DNA from: Porphyromonas cangingivalis
GTDB lineage: Bacteria; Bacteroidota; Bacteroidia; Bacteroidales; Porphyromonadaceae
NCBI RefSeq assembly: GCF_900638305.1
Contig: NZ_LR134506.1
Span: 1,550,001 to 1,614,000 of the forward strand
Reading direction: 5' to 3'
Length of the DNA stretch: 64,000 bases
The position numbers and the translations under genes were made by a program. The notes beneath the pieces are model-generated. The model saw only the letters and a program-made list of their open reading frames with translations, ran no database searches and was not told the DNA's origin. This document shows positions 8,110 through 16,943 of the stretch, in pieces (the stretch's first letter is position 1; each line of letters begins with the position of its first letter).

Positions 8110-8958
8110 ATGACAAAAGAGGTATCCAAACATACACCGACCATATTTGAGCAGATCCGTCAGGTCGATGAGCAGGGCAACGAGTTTTGGAGTGCTCGTA
8201 CCATGGCAAAAGCCTTGGAGTACTCGGAATACAGACATTTCCAACCTGTCATCGAGAGAGCTAAAGAAGCTTGTGTCAACAGTGGTCAAAAGCTCACTGA
8301 CCATTTCGAGGACATCCTCGAAATGGTCCCCATCGGTTCAGGAGCAGAGAGGAAAACAGATAGTGTAAGACTCTCTCGTTATGCCTGTTACCTGATTGTC
8401 CAAAATGCAGACCCGAGCAAAGAGATCGTAGCATTGGGTCAGACCTATTTTGCAATACAAACCCGTTTGCATGAAATAAGGCAAATGGAGGAGTACAACC
8501 GACTAAGCTCGGAGGATGAAAAACGACTCTTCCTCCGCAACGAGATGGCCAAGCACAATGCCCAACTTGCCGCAGCGGCAAAAGACGCCGGAGTCATTCA
8601 GCCCGTGGACTATGCCATCTTCCAAAATCACGGCTACATGGGACTCTACGGAGGGTTGGATGCAAAGGCGATACACGCAAGAAAGGGCTTGAAGAAAAGT
8701 CAGCAGATCTTGGATCATATGGGAAGCACCGAGTTGGCGGCAAATCTATTTCGCGCAACGCAAACCGAAGAGAAACTGAGAAGGGAAGACATCAAAGGCA
8801 AGCATAAAGCCAATCAAACTCACTTTGAAGTTGGCAAAAAAGTGAGAGATACCATACGTGAGCTTGGTGGAACCATGCCCGAGGATCTTCCCACAGCTGA
8901 CAGTATAAAGAAGATCGAGAGTGCAAAGGAGCCTAAACCTCTAAAAAGGAAAAAGTAA
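8110..8958 (+). CDS. dinD: DNA damage-inducible protein D (DinD)
   Basis: The protein has 282 aa. The N-terminal half is a Bro-N-like domain (EFWSARTMAKALEYSEYRHF, then RLSRYACYLIVQNADPSKE). The C-terminal half has the conserved DinD segments LFLRNEMAKHNAQLAAAAKDAG, quoted here as NEMAKHNAQLAAAAKDAG, plus YGGLDAKAIHARKGL and ILDHMGSTELAANLFR. In E. coli DinD is an SOS protein that antagonises RecA filaments. Whether it is damage-inducible here cannot be seen, as no LexA-type operator was recognised. It ends in a basic tail (KPLKRKK). xseA follows after 49 bp. Confidence 0.9.
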   Translation: MTKEVSKHTPTIFEQIRQVDEQGNEFWSARTMAKALEYSEYRHFQPVIERAKEACVNSGQKLTDHFEDILEMVPIGSGAERKTDSVRLSRYACYLIVQNADPSKEIVALGQTYFAIQTRLHEIRQMEEYNRLSSEDEKRLFLRNEMAKHNAQLAAAAKDAGVIQPVDYAIFQNHGYMGLYGGLDAKAIHARKGLKKSQQILDHMGSTELAANLFRATQTEEKLRREDIKGKHKANQTHFEVGKKVRDTIRELGGTMPEDLPTADSIKKIESAKEPKPLKRKK

Positions 8959-9007
8959 ATCATCTTGAGACATTCTTCGAGAAAACGCTTATAATCACTA
9001 CTCACCC

Positions 9008-10477
9008 ATGGGACTACCCGTCGAACAAACAGAACTGCCTCAGGCTTATCCCCTGTCCGAACTGTTGGAGCACATCCGACAGCTCGTCAAGAGCACGTAC
9101 GACGGCACATATTGGATCGTGGCTGAGGTCATCGAGCTGAGCCACAGCCGTGTGGGACACTACTATTTCACGCTTGGGGAGATGCAGGACGGCAAGGTCG
9201 TTGCGAAAGTGCAGGGCAACCTTTGGGCAGGTGTCGCGAGGTCGGTCATGAGCGAGTTCGAGCGCATCACCGGAGGTAAGATCGAGAAAGGGATGCAACT
9301 CATGCTTCAGGTCAGGGTCGAGTTTACACCACTTTATGGTCTATCACTCACCATCCTCGGCATCAATGCAGAGTACACCCTCGGCAATCTCGAACGCCTC
9401 AAGCGTCTCGCCATCGAACGCCTTCAGACCGAAGGGGTGTTCGACATGAACCGCCTCCTCTCCCTGCCTCTCCTTCCTCTCCGTCTCGCCGTGATCTCAT
9501 CCGATACTGCAGCAGGCTGGGGAGACTTCTGCCAACACATCGAACAAAGTGGCATCTCTCACCTCCTACGCATCAAGCTCTTCCCTTGTATCATGCAGGG
9601 CGCACAGACCACCCCTTCGATACTTGCTGCGCTGGACTCTATCTATGACGAAAGAGAGGACTTCGATGCCCTACTCGTCCTACGAGGAGGAGGAAGCCGA
9701 CTGGACCTCAGTGCCTTCGATGACTACGAACTCTGCTCCCACCTCGCACAGATGCCTTTACCTGTACTCACGGGGATCGGACATGAGAGAGACGAGAGTG
9801 TCGCAGACCTCATCGCACACACACGGCTCAAGACCCCGACGGCACTGGCAGAATTCATCGTAAGAAGGGTCGAAGAAGCCCTCACTCGTCTCTTCGATGT
9901 CGAAGAGGGGATCAAGACCCTCCTTTCGGAGCGCAGAGAAGAAGCTCAAGAGATCCTCGATCATACCCTCTTACACCTACGCCAATCCCTCTACAGTCTC
10001 ACCCTCAATGAGACACGGAGACTACACCGTCTGTCCACAGCACTGAGCATCCCACTAAGGAGCCTGAGCCACCGATCGGAGACAAGACTTCACAGCCTTG
10101 TCGGTAGCTTTGCCAGGACTGCCCACCGGCTTCTTTCGAACGAGAAGTCTCAGCTCGCCACCAAACAAAACCGCCTCACCCTCTCCGTTCGTGAGCGTCT
10201 TTCGTCGGGCAACTATGAGACCGACCGATGCAGAGATCGTCTCACCACACAGCTCCAAGCACTCCGCCCACGACAGACACAACTCCTCGAACACCTGGAA
10301 ACCGTCGCCAAGACCTACGACCCCACGCACATCATGCGTCGAGGCTTCTTACCCGTCATGGCAGAGGGAGCTCCGCTCCTCTCGGTCAATCAGCTCAGTC
10401 ACACAACGACCCTCACTGTCGTGCTCCCGGATGGGAAAGCGACAGCAGAAGTCAAGGACATACTTCCGGAAGAGTGA
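9008..10477 (+). CDS. xseA: Exodeoxyribonuclease VII large subunit
   Basis: This is the catalytic subunit of ExoVII, which degrades single-stranded DNA from both ends. An N-terminal OB-fold domain (about residues 15-110) includes YWIVAEVIELSHSRVGHYYF. The nuclease core contains FDALLVLRGGGSRLDL and PVLTGIGHERDESVADLIAH. A long helical region (about residues 265-440) fits the known coiled-coil arm that binds XseB. The length of 489 aa is typical. It starts at ATG 9008 and pairs with xseB 47 bp downstream. Confidence 0.95.
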   Translation: MGLPVEQTELPQAYPLSELLEHIRQLVKSTYDGTYWIVAEVIELSHSRVGHYYFTLGEMQDGKVVAKVQGNLWAGVARSVMSEFERITGGKIEKGMQLMLQVRVEFTPLYGLSLTILGINAEYTLGNLERLKRLAIERLQTEGVFDMNRLLSLPLLPLRLAVISSDTAAGWGDFCQHIEQSGISHLLRIKLFPCIMQGAQTTPSILAALDSIYDEREDFDALLVLRGGGSRLDLSAFDDYELCSHLAQMPLPVLTGIGHERDESVADLIAHTRLKTPTALAEFIVRRVEEALTRLFDVEEGIKTLLSERREEAQEILDHTLLHLRQSLYSLTLNETRRLHRLSTALSIPLRSLSHRSETRLHSLVGSFARTAHRLLSNEKSQLATKQNRLTLSVRERLSSGNYETDRCRDRLTTQLQALRPRQTQLLEHLETVAKTYDPTHIMRRGFLPVMAEGAPLLSVNQLSHTTTLTVVLPDGKATAEVKDILPEE

Positions 10478-10524
10478 CCCGCACTTTTGTCTGACACAAT
10501 AACATCATAACCCCTATCATCGTA

Positions 10525-10764
10525 ATGGCAACCAAAAACAAAACAGACAACATATCAAAGCTCTCCTACGACGAAGCTCTCCAAGAGGCCGAAGATATCC
10601 TCCGTCGTCTCGAAAATGAGAAGCTACCCATCGATCAAGTCATCGCACAAAGCCGAAGAGTAGCATCACTCATCAAGCACTGCAAGGTCAAGATCACCGA
10701 AGTCGGCAAAGAAGTCGATGACATCCTCGATGATCTGCAAGACGACGAGAACATCCGTCCCTGA
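10525..10764 (+). CDS. xseB: Exodeoxyribonuclease VII small subunit
   Basis: This 79-aa helical protein has the XseB pattern LSYDEALQEAEDILRRLEN and then VIAQSRRVASLIKHCKVKI. In the known complex several small subunits wrap the XseA coiled-coil arm and restrain its activity. It begins 47 bp after xseA and is followed by a hairpin terminator, so xseA-xseB ends a transcription unit. Confidence 0.93.
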   Translation: MATKNKTDNISKLSYDEALQEAEDILRRLENEKLPIDQVIAQSRRVASLIKHCKVKITEVGKEVDDILDDLQDDENIRP

Positions 10765-10788
10765 CAATTCACAAATAGATAGAAGAAA

Positions 10789-10843
10789 GGCTATCCCAAG
10801 GAGTCAAAAGAAAAACTCCTTAGGATAGCCCTCTTCGTTTTTA
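10789..10843 (+). terminator. Terminator after xseB
   Basis: A 16-bp stem (GGCTATCCCAAGGAGT against 10815-10830, one mismatch) has a 10-nt loop and is followed by CTCTTCGTTTTTA. Confidence 0.85.
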
Positions 10844-10855
10844 TGCAAAAAAATG

Positions 10856-10993
10856 ATTGGGGACTGTCTCACGACAACCCCCAATCCCTTGTTTAACCTT
10901 TTAAATCTAATACTATTATGAAAAAACCACGATGCTAATATAGACACTATTTTTTAATTATGAAACTATTTTCGACTAAAAAGTGTCTTTTTT
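10856..10993 (+). promoter_or_regulatory. Leader-like locus: hairpin, micro-ORF MKKPRC, terminator-like hairpin
   Basis: A hairpin ATTGGGG/CCCCCAAT (10856-10885) precedes an AT-rich leader (TTAACCTTTTAAATCTAATA). The leader resembles those in front of many Bacteroidetes start codons. It leads to an ATG at 10918 that opens only six codons (MKKPRC, stop 10936-10938). A stem AGACACT/AGTGTCT (10942-10988) with five or six T follows. Together these look like an attenuator or the remnant of a lost gene. The next CDS starts more than 500 bp away. Between 10994 and 11502 no convincing gene is seen; two inverted repeats lie there (TTGGC/GCCAA near 11306-11331 and TCACCGT/ACGGTGA near 11349-11382). Confidence 0.4.
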
Positions 10994-11502
10994 CATTTTG
11001 AAAGACATAATTAACTTTCATATTGAACACACTCAACGACAAAGCACATTACACTTGTAAACTTTTTACACATTCAAAACACCCTCAATCCCTCTACAGA
11101 CAAAGGATAGAAAGCAATCTACACCAAGACAAAGCATTCCAATCTGTCTATCAAGCCATTGAACAACGCACAGACTTACCACAGCGAGTCACAAAAGGGA
11201 TTTCGACCCAAAATCAATCCGGATGCAAAGAAGGAACCCACTTCGGAGGCCACTGCTTCGGACAATCAAATAATACCGGTACAAAAAACTATATGTAAAA
11301 AACATTGGCTATATTAGCCGTATAGGCCAAGGGGGGATTGTGGGACTTGATCACCGTGCGAAGGCATGAATGTACGGTGAGCATTTTAGAAAAACACAGT
11401 CTCTTTTGCCCTTGTGGTATGCAGAGGATCACCTTTGGGGGTGTAAGCCTGCTCATGCTTGAAGAAGAGAAGAAATTAGTTAACTTAAAAAGAAGGACTG
11501 AC

Positions 11503-12138
11503 ATGAAAACAGCTGTTTACTTTATGCGTTGCCTTACAGATCTTACCATGGGTGACGAGACACTTGGAATCAACTCCGTGATGGGAGAAGGAGAGGAGAA
11601 CATACCCGATGAACTACTCGGGGAGTTTGACATCCCGCCACTCATAATGATGAGGGAGATCAGACGAACCTTGGATGAGAAGGCATTTCCATACATGGAT
11701 TATGTATTTGGGGGTGGTCACTTCGCTTTCCACAAAGGACGATTGATTGCATCTCCCGGCTCTCCGGAGGACGAAGGGGATGAATGGATGATCCTGAACG
11801 AAGATGGATGGGAGGAAGAGTTCGAAACAATGATGAACGACTTATGGTCATCACAAGTCCAACCCGACATAAGCCCCAACGGAGTCTACAACAAGATACG
11901 CACCGAACTTGAAGCCCTACCGATAGTCCGAAAACGCAAAAGAAAAAGAAGGAGAGAAGTGCTCAATGCCGCCAACCAGCCGGCAATACCGGCGGACTCT
12001 TGCTTCATTTTCTTTATCAACTATGATGACCAAGAGAAGTTTGAAGCTCTTGACCGGATGCTTCGACAAGAGACTTTTGAGATCGGTACAGATTTAGGGA
12101 ACGACAGGGGGACTTGCAAGATCATCAACATCTCTTGA
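11503..12138 (+). CDS. Hypothetical protein
   Basis: The protein has 211 aa from the ATG at 11503, which is preceded by AAGAAGGAC. The frame is open upstream to 11338, but that part overlaps an inverted repeat and looks non-coding. No signal peptide, membrane segment or known motif is recognised. The protein is acidic in its first 130 residues (GEGEENIPDELLGEFD), then has a very basic patch (KRKRKRRREV, about residues 145-155). It ends with FIFFINYDDQEKFEALDRML and GTCKIINIS. The basic patch might bind nucleic acid, but this is a guess. A terminator follows at 12202. Confidence 0.7.
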   Translation: MKTAVYFMRCLTDLTMGDETLGINSVMGEGEENIPDELLGEFDIPPLIMMREIRRTLDEKAFPYMDYVFGGGHFAFHKGRLIASPGSPEDEGDEWMILNEDGWEEEFETMMNDLWSSQVQPDISPNGVYNKIRTELEALPIVRKRKRKRRREVLNAANQPAIPADSCFIFFINYDDQEKFEALDRMLRQETFEIGTDLGNDRGTCKIINIS

Positions 12139-12201
12139 GACATCCCCACAAAGAGCCTTACAAGGGCTTCGGACATAAATACTCTTACGTACACCTCCAA
12201 G

Positions 12202-12246
12202 GGTCTGTGGCAAGTGGTCATCCCTCTTTGCCACAGACCTTTTTTT
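12202..12246 (+). terminator. Terminator hairpin with T7 tail
   Basis: A 12-bp perfect stem GGTCTGTGGCAA (12202-12213) pairs with 12228-12239 and is followed by seven T. It ends the unknown gene at 11503-12138, which converges on the minus-strand DUF2851 gene. Confidence 0.85.
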
Positions 12247-12277
12247 GTATCGGTGTGTGGTATAAGGGAGAGACAGC

Positions 12278-13543
12278 CTACTTCTCTCCTTGCCTGAGGG
12301 CACGGAAGATCTCGGGCGCTATGGGGCACGAGAGGCAGAGACCTTGGGTGCAACAGTTGTTGTAGAGATGGATGAGGGCTTGGGTGTCAGAGGCGTGGCG
12401 AGCGATGACGCCGTGTCGGGCGAAGAGACGTACGATGTGATTCTCCTCGGCAGCGAGTGTTGTCAGCCATTCGATGGCCTCAAGAGCCTTGGACCGGTGA
12501 CCTTGGGCGGTGTGGTAGTGGTAAGCCGTGGGGATGATGGCATTGATGAGGAGAGAGCGTACTGTGCTCGCACCCACTCCGCCCATGAGACGTGTCGAAG
12601 CGTGCCCAAAGTCGTAGTGTCGGCACCAGTATTCGGATGGAGAAGAGGCAAGAAGAGCTTCGAGGGTCGCAAAGTCGAGGGTGGAGACAGCAGTCATGAT
12701 GTCCCCCTCTTGTTTCATCAACGAAGCTGCGATGGCGAGCCGGCGTGCAGGGTAAGAGTAAGGACGGATACGGAGCTTACGGAAGATGCCTTGGGGCACG
12801 GGTCGGAGCTCAAACTTCTTGGCGTAAAACAAGTATTCGTCCCTCAATCGGGCTTCATAGTCGTCTCGTGGATGATCGGAGATGAGCGAGGCCTGACCGA
12901 TCAGCATGGCTTCGAGAGGGATGAGGTCGTTGGCGTGTTTTTTCAGATAGATATAAGGGAGATGCTGTGCCACGAGCGCCATGGCATCGTTGTTGGCGTG
13001 TGCACCCAGATAACGCATCAAGGTGTGATAAAAGAGAGTGTGATAACTGCCGTCATCCGTCCTCTGCTCAAGAGCCATGATCTTCCCCCGGAGACGGTCT
13101 ACGGTGAGTCTGTCGAGGATGTTGTGCCACTTGACTTCGGGGACCTCAGCCATCTCTGGCGTACAACGGAGGGCATCCGAAGTGATGTCCATATCCTTGA
13201 GCCGGTGGATGAGTGTCGGCGATATCTGTATGAGGGCAGTAGGGAGGACTTCTCCTTTGGTATTGGTCACCTCGACATCTGCCTCCATGACGATATGAAG
13301 CACCACGCTGTCATAGCGTGGATCCTTGTCGTGTCCGTGCTTTACCCAATCCGAAGCTCTGAGGTGTATCTCCACTGCTCCGCACCATTCGAGTCCGCCG
13401 AAGACAACCCGCGCCATCTCGAAGTCCGGCCCGTCACATATATTCTGTCGTCCGACCTTGAGGACACGCACCTGCTCTTCGCCGAAGAGGAGGGCATCGA
13501 AGAGTCGGTTTTTCCAGATATAATGCAGGTGTTGTTCGGTCAT
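12278..13543 (-). CDS. DUF2851 family protein
   Basis: The protein has 421 aa and the pattern of the Bacteroidetes DUF2851 family. The N-terminus reads HLHYIWKNRLFD, followed by ICDGPDFEMARV and CGAVEIHLRASDWVKHGHD, then YDSVVLHIVMEAD. The DGPDF and the His/Asp-rich WxxHxHxxD-like segment look like conserved functional residues. The biochemical role is not established. A cysteine-containing segment (NCCTQGLCLSCPI) lies near the C-terminus. It starts 18 bp after uvrA and is probably cotranscribed with it. Confidence 0.85.
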   Translation of the reverse strand: MTEQHLHYIWKNRLFDALLFGEEQVRVLKVGRQNICDGPDFEMARVVFGGLEWCGAVEIHLRASDWVKHGHDKDPRYDSVVLHIVMEADVEVTNTKGEVLPTALIQISPTLIHRLKDMDITSDALRCTPEMAEVPEVKWHNILDRLTVDRLRGKIMALEQRTDDGSYHTLFYHTLMRYLGAHANNDAMALVAQHLPYIYLKKHANDLIPLEAMLIGQASLISDHPRDDYEARLRDEYLFYAKKFELRPVPQGIFRKLRIRPYSYPARRLAIAASLMKQEGDIMTAVSTLDFATLEALLASSPSEYWCRHYDFGHASTRLMGGVGASTVRSLLINAIIPTAYHYHTAQGHRSKALEAIEWLTTLAAEENHIVRLFARHGVIARHASDTQALIHLYNNCCTQGLCLSCPIAPEIFRALRQGEK

Positions 13544-13561
13544 GGCAGACTGTCTGTCAGG

Positions 13562-16387
13562 CTATCGGTGATCGCTGTCGTATTTCTCTTTGAGATACTT
13601 ACCCGTATAAGAGTTTTCGCATGCCATCAAGCCCTCAGGTGTACCGCTGAAGACGAGATGTCCCCCATCCTTGCCCCCCTCGGGACCCAAGTCGATGATG
13701 TGATCGGCACACTTGATGACCTCCATATTGTGCTCGACGATGAGGAGCGAATGCCCTTTCTTCAGGAGGGCGTCGAAAGCCTCCATAAGCACGTGCACAT
13801 CGTGGACGTGAAGCCCGGTGGTCGGTTCGTCAAAGATGAAGAGCGTCTTGTCCCTCTTGACCCCTGCGATGTAGTAAGCGAGCTTGACACGCTGGCTCTC
13901 TCCGCCCGAGAGTGACGATGAGTTTTGCCCCAGCTTGACATAACCGAGCCCCACATCCTTGAGTGCTTGGAGGAGCCCTGCAATGCGCTTGCACTCTACA
14001 TACTCGGCCTTATGGGCGGAGAAGAAGTCTATGGCTTCTGTCACGGTCATCTCCAAGATGTCGTAGATGCTCTTGTCCTCGAACTTCACCTCCAGCACAT
14101 CTTCCGAAAATCGTTTGCCATGACATTCCTCACACTCGATCTGCATGTCCGCCATGAACTGCATCTCGACATTCACGACACCCTCGCCCTTGCAGTACTC
14201 GCATCGTCCGCCTTCTTTGTTGAACGAAAAAAAGACCGGTGTGTATCCCATCTGTTTTGACAACTGCTGAGCCGCGAAGAGCTTTCGGATCTCGTCGTAA
14301 GCTCCGATGTAGGTCACGGGATTGGAGCGTGAGCTCTTGCCGAGCGAATTCTGATCGACATACTCCAATGCCTTGACATCGCTGAGGTTGCCCATGATGC
14401 GCTCACAAGCGATGGATTCGATCGGAGCACCGTCCAAGAGACGCTTCATGCCTTCGTAGAAGATGTCCCTGACGAACGAACTCTTGCCCGAGCCACTCAC
14501 TCCGGTCACCACCGTGATCACCCCGAGAGGGATCTCGATGTCCACCCCTTTGAGGTTATGGAGGTATGCCCCCTTGACCAGCATCGAACGATCCCACTTG
14601 CGACGCTGTGTCGGCCAAGGTATACACGCTCGTCCCGAAAGGTATTCGACGGTATGACTGTCAGAGGCAGGGGGCAAAGTCGTGGGACTGCCCTGGTAGA
14701 CGATCTGTCCTCCCTCACGCCCTGCACCGGGGCCTATGTCGATGATCAAGTCCGCCGCCCGGATCATCTCTTCGTCGTGCTCGACGACGACGACGGTATT
14801 CCCCATGTCCGCCAGCCTGCGGACGATGTCGATGAGGAGATGTGTGTCTCTGGAGTGGAGACCTATACTTGGCTCGTCAAGGATGTACAACGAACCGATG
14901 AGTCCGCTACCGAGAGAGGTGGACAAGGCTATACGCTGGCTCTCACCACCCGAGAGAGTATTGGAGAGACGATCCAGAGTGAGGTAGCCGAGCCCTATCT
15001 CATCGAGGAGAGCGACCCTGAGACGAAGTTCATCGAGGAGTCGCTCCCCGACCTTCATGTCGTGGTCGTCAAGAGAAAGGTCTCGGAGCCACTTGTTGAG
15101 TTCGGAGATCGGCATCTCCACGAGGTCAGCGATGTTTTTGCCGGCAATGCGGACATAGAGAGCCTCCTTTTTGAGCCTTCGCCCCTTGCACTCGGGACAG
15201 GTGGTGCGCCCCTTGAATCGAGCCAACATGATCCGATAGTGCATCTTGTACGTCTGTGTCTCAAGGTACTCGAAAAAGGCATCTATCCCGTACACACCCG
15301 GAGCTCCATGCCATAGCAGGTCTTTTTGCTCTTCGGTGAGTTCGTTGTAGGGGCGATGGATGGGGAAGTCGTACTTCTCCACGGACGAGATGAACTCGGT
15401 GAGCCACACCGACATCTTCTCCCCTCTCCAGCACACGACAGCGTTATCGTAGACCGAGAGCCTCTTGTTCGGCACGACGAGATCCTCATCTATCCCCATG
15501 ACTTTGCTGAAGCCCTCGCATACGGGGCAAGCACCGACAGGGCTGTTGAAGCTGAAAAGGTTGTCCGTAGGCTCTTCAAAGACGATGCCATCAGCCTCGA
15601 AGACATCCGAGAAGGAGCGTCTCATCCACCCCTTGGAGCCTCCCTCGTAGAGGATCGTAGCCTTGCCTCGACCCTCAAAGAAAGCGGTCTCCACCGCATC
15701 TCCGAGACGCTGAGAGAGAGCCTCGTTGTCCCGACTTGCCGAAAGTCTGTCGATGACGATGGACACATCCTCCGGCTCAAGGCCTTCGATATACTCATCC
15801 TCAAGGTCTCCTATACGCATCACCTCATCCTTGACGGCGATACGGCTGTAACCGATCTGCATCAAGAGTCGCAAGTGCGCCACAAGAGTCCTGTCCTCGG
15901 GAAGGATCACCGGAGCAAGCACCATATACTTCGTCCCATCGTCCAGAATGGCCACAAAGTCGCGCACATCCGCCACGGTATGACGACGCACGACCTCTCC
16001 GCTCACGGGAGATATGGTCTTGCCGATACGGGCGAAGAGCATCTTCATGTAGTCATACACCTCCGTCGAGGTACCTACCGTGGATCGGGGCGAACGCCCT
16101 CCTCCGGACGACTGGCGTATGGCGATGGCGGGAGGGATGCCGGAGATGTAGTCGCACTCCGGCTTGGCCATCTTGCCCACAAACTGGCGGGCGTACACAC
16201 TCAAGCTCTCGACATAACGGCGCTGTCCCTCGGCATAGAGGGTATCAAAGGCGAGCGAACTCTTGCCCGAGCCACTCAATCCCGTGATCACGACCAGCCG
16301 ATCCCGAGGGATCTTGACCGACACATCCTTGAGGTTATTGACCCTTGCCCTGTGGACTTCTATATATTCGTTTCCTTTACTCATCAT
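13562..16387 (-). CDS. uvrA: Excinuclease ABC subunit A
   Basis: This is the DNA-damage recognition ATPase of nucleotide excision repair. Two ABC ATPase modules are visible. The first has Walker [16 protein letters not shown] and the UvrA signature [17 protein letters not shown]. The second has [18 protein letters not shown] signatures [11 protein letters not shown] and [11 protein letters not shown] and Walker [10 protein letters not shown] and [10 protein letters not shown] are present. Zinc-finger cysteines occur in CPVC, CPEC, CEYC and CEEC pairs. The length of 941 aa is typical. The start is MMSK; the second Met is equally possible. It is divergent from the first SusC gene across 556 bp. 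Confidence 0.97.
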   Translation of the reverse strand: MMSKGNEYIEVHRARVNNLKDVSVKIPRDRLVVITGLSGSGKSSLAFDTLYAEGQRRYVESLSVYARQFVGKMAKPECDYISGIPPAIAIRQSSGGGRSPRSTVGTSTEVYDYMKMLFARIGKTISPVSGEVVRRHTVADVRDFVAILDDGTKYMVLAPVILPEDRTLVAHLRLLMQIGYSRIAVKDEVMRIGDLEDEYIEGLEPEDVSIVIDRLSASRDNEALSQRLGDAVETAFFEGRGKATILYEGGSKGWMRRSFSDVFEADGIVFEEPTDNLFSFNSPVGACPVCEGFSKVMGIDEDLVVPNKRLSVYDNAVVCWRGEKMSVWLTEFISSVEKYDFPIHRPYNELTEEQKDLLWHGAPGVYGIDAFFEYLETQTYKMHYRIMLARFKGRTTCPECKGRRLKKEALYVRIAGKNIADLVEMPISELNKWLRDLSLDDHDMKVGERLLDELRLRVALLDEIGLGYLTLDRLSNTLSGGESQRIALSTSLGSGLIGSLYILDEPSIGLHSRDTHLLIDIVRRLADMGNTVVVVEHDEEMIRAADLIIDIGPGAGREGGQIVYQGSPTTLPPASDSHTVEYLSGRACIPWPTQRRKWDRSMLVKGAYLHNLKGVDIEIPLGVITVVTGVSGSGKSSFVRDIFYEGMKRLLDGAPIESIACERIMGNLSDVKALEYVDQNSLGKSSRSNPVTYIGAYDEIRKLFAAQQLSKQMGYTPVFFSFNKEGGRCEYCKGEGVVNVEMQFMADMQIECEECHGKRFSEDVLEVKFEDKSIYDILEMTVTEAIDFFSAHKAEYVECKRIAGLLQALKDVGLGYVKLGQNSSSLSGGESQRVKLAYYIAGVKRDKTLFIFDEPTTGLHVHDVHVLMEAFDALLKKGHSLLIVEHNMEVIKCADHIIDLGPEGGKDGGHLVFSGTPEGLMACENSYTGKYLKEKYDSDHR

Positions 16388-16509
16388 TTATGATTGTGCC
16401 ATCCATTTGTGAGGGATAGCCCATAAAGGTACAAAAAGCATACGATACAAGGATCGGGGAGTTCATGAGTCGGATGCTCTTTTTTCTGATCAGGATGGGG
16501 GCTCGAAAG

Positions 16510-16592
16510 GTTTAACGACCTTCGAAATCGAGTTTAACGACTTTCATCATCAAGTTTAACGACTTTCGTCATCGAATCTAACGACTTTTTTT
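16510..16592 (+). repeat. Dispersed 22-bp-unit element, copy B
   Basis: There are three full units (16510-16531, 16532-16553, 16554-16575), each starting GTTTAACGAC, and a 17-nt terminal unit 16576-16592 (ATCTAACGAC then seven T). It lies in the 556-bp divergent region between uvrA and the first susC. The rest of that region (16388-16509, 16593-16806) holds nothing recognised. Confidence 0.85.
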
Positions 16593-16806
16593 GTCGCCTT
16601 CAACGACCGAAATCTGCGGCTCGGATCTGCACAAAGCCACCCTCTTTTTTTGTATGATTATCCCCTCTCCGAATGTATAAACATGAGCCCGAAATACTCC
16701 GTCTCATGATCCATCAAGGATGGGGTGTGTAATCATCTCTTTTTTCGACACATAGCAAATTTCGAGGCCATGACGAATATTATTCGTTCGGTGTATGTTT
16801 TTTTTG

Positions 16807-16814
16807 TACTTTTG
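16807..16814 (+). promoter_or_regulatory. Putative promoter of the first SusCD operon
   Basis: TACTTTTG followed by CAG fits TAnnTTTG. A partial -33 match, TTCG, lies at 16783-16786 with 20-nt spacing. The resulting 5' leader would be about 120 nt and contains a G-run (AAGGGGGGTTAATAATT). Confidence 0.45.
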
Positions 16815-16943
16815 CAGATATTGCCCCCTAAGGTGTGTAAGGGGGGTTAATAATTAACAAAATATTACCAAAGTATTTCTAAAATCTTATCGTTTTTTTA
16901 CTTCACTTCATTCCAACCCCATTTTTTCCTAACTAAAAGATCT

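Noticed and set aside
11023-11298. 91-codon plus-strand frame starting with TTG
   Set aside because: It has low-complexity polar content, no good start or recognisable motif, and lies between structured non-coding sequences. Not enough support for a gene.
11338-11502. N-terminal extension of the gene at 11503
   Set aside because: The extension overlaps a TCACCGT/ACGGTGA inverted repeat and its translation looks unlike protein. The ATG at 11503 has an AAGGA-like sequence upstream.
12290-13915. 541-codon plus-strand frame opposite DUF2851 and the uvrA end
   Set aside because: It runs across two well-supported minus-strand genes and a gene boundary. No protein features are visible.
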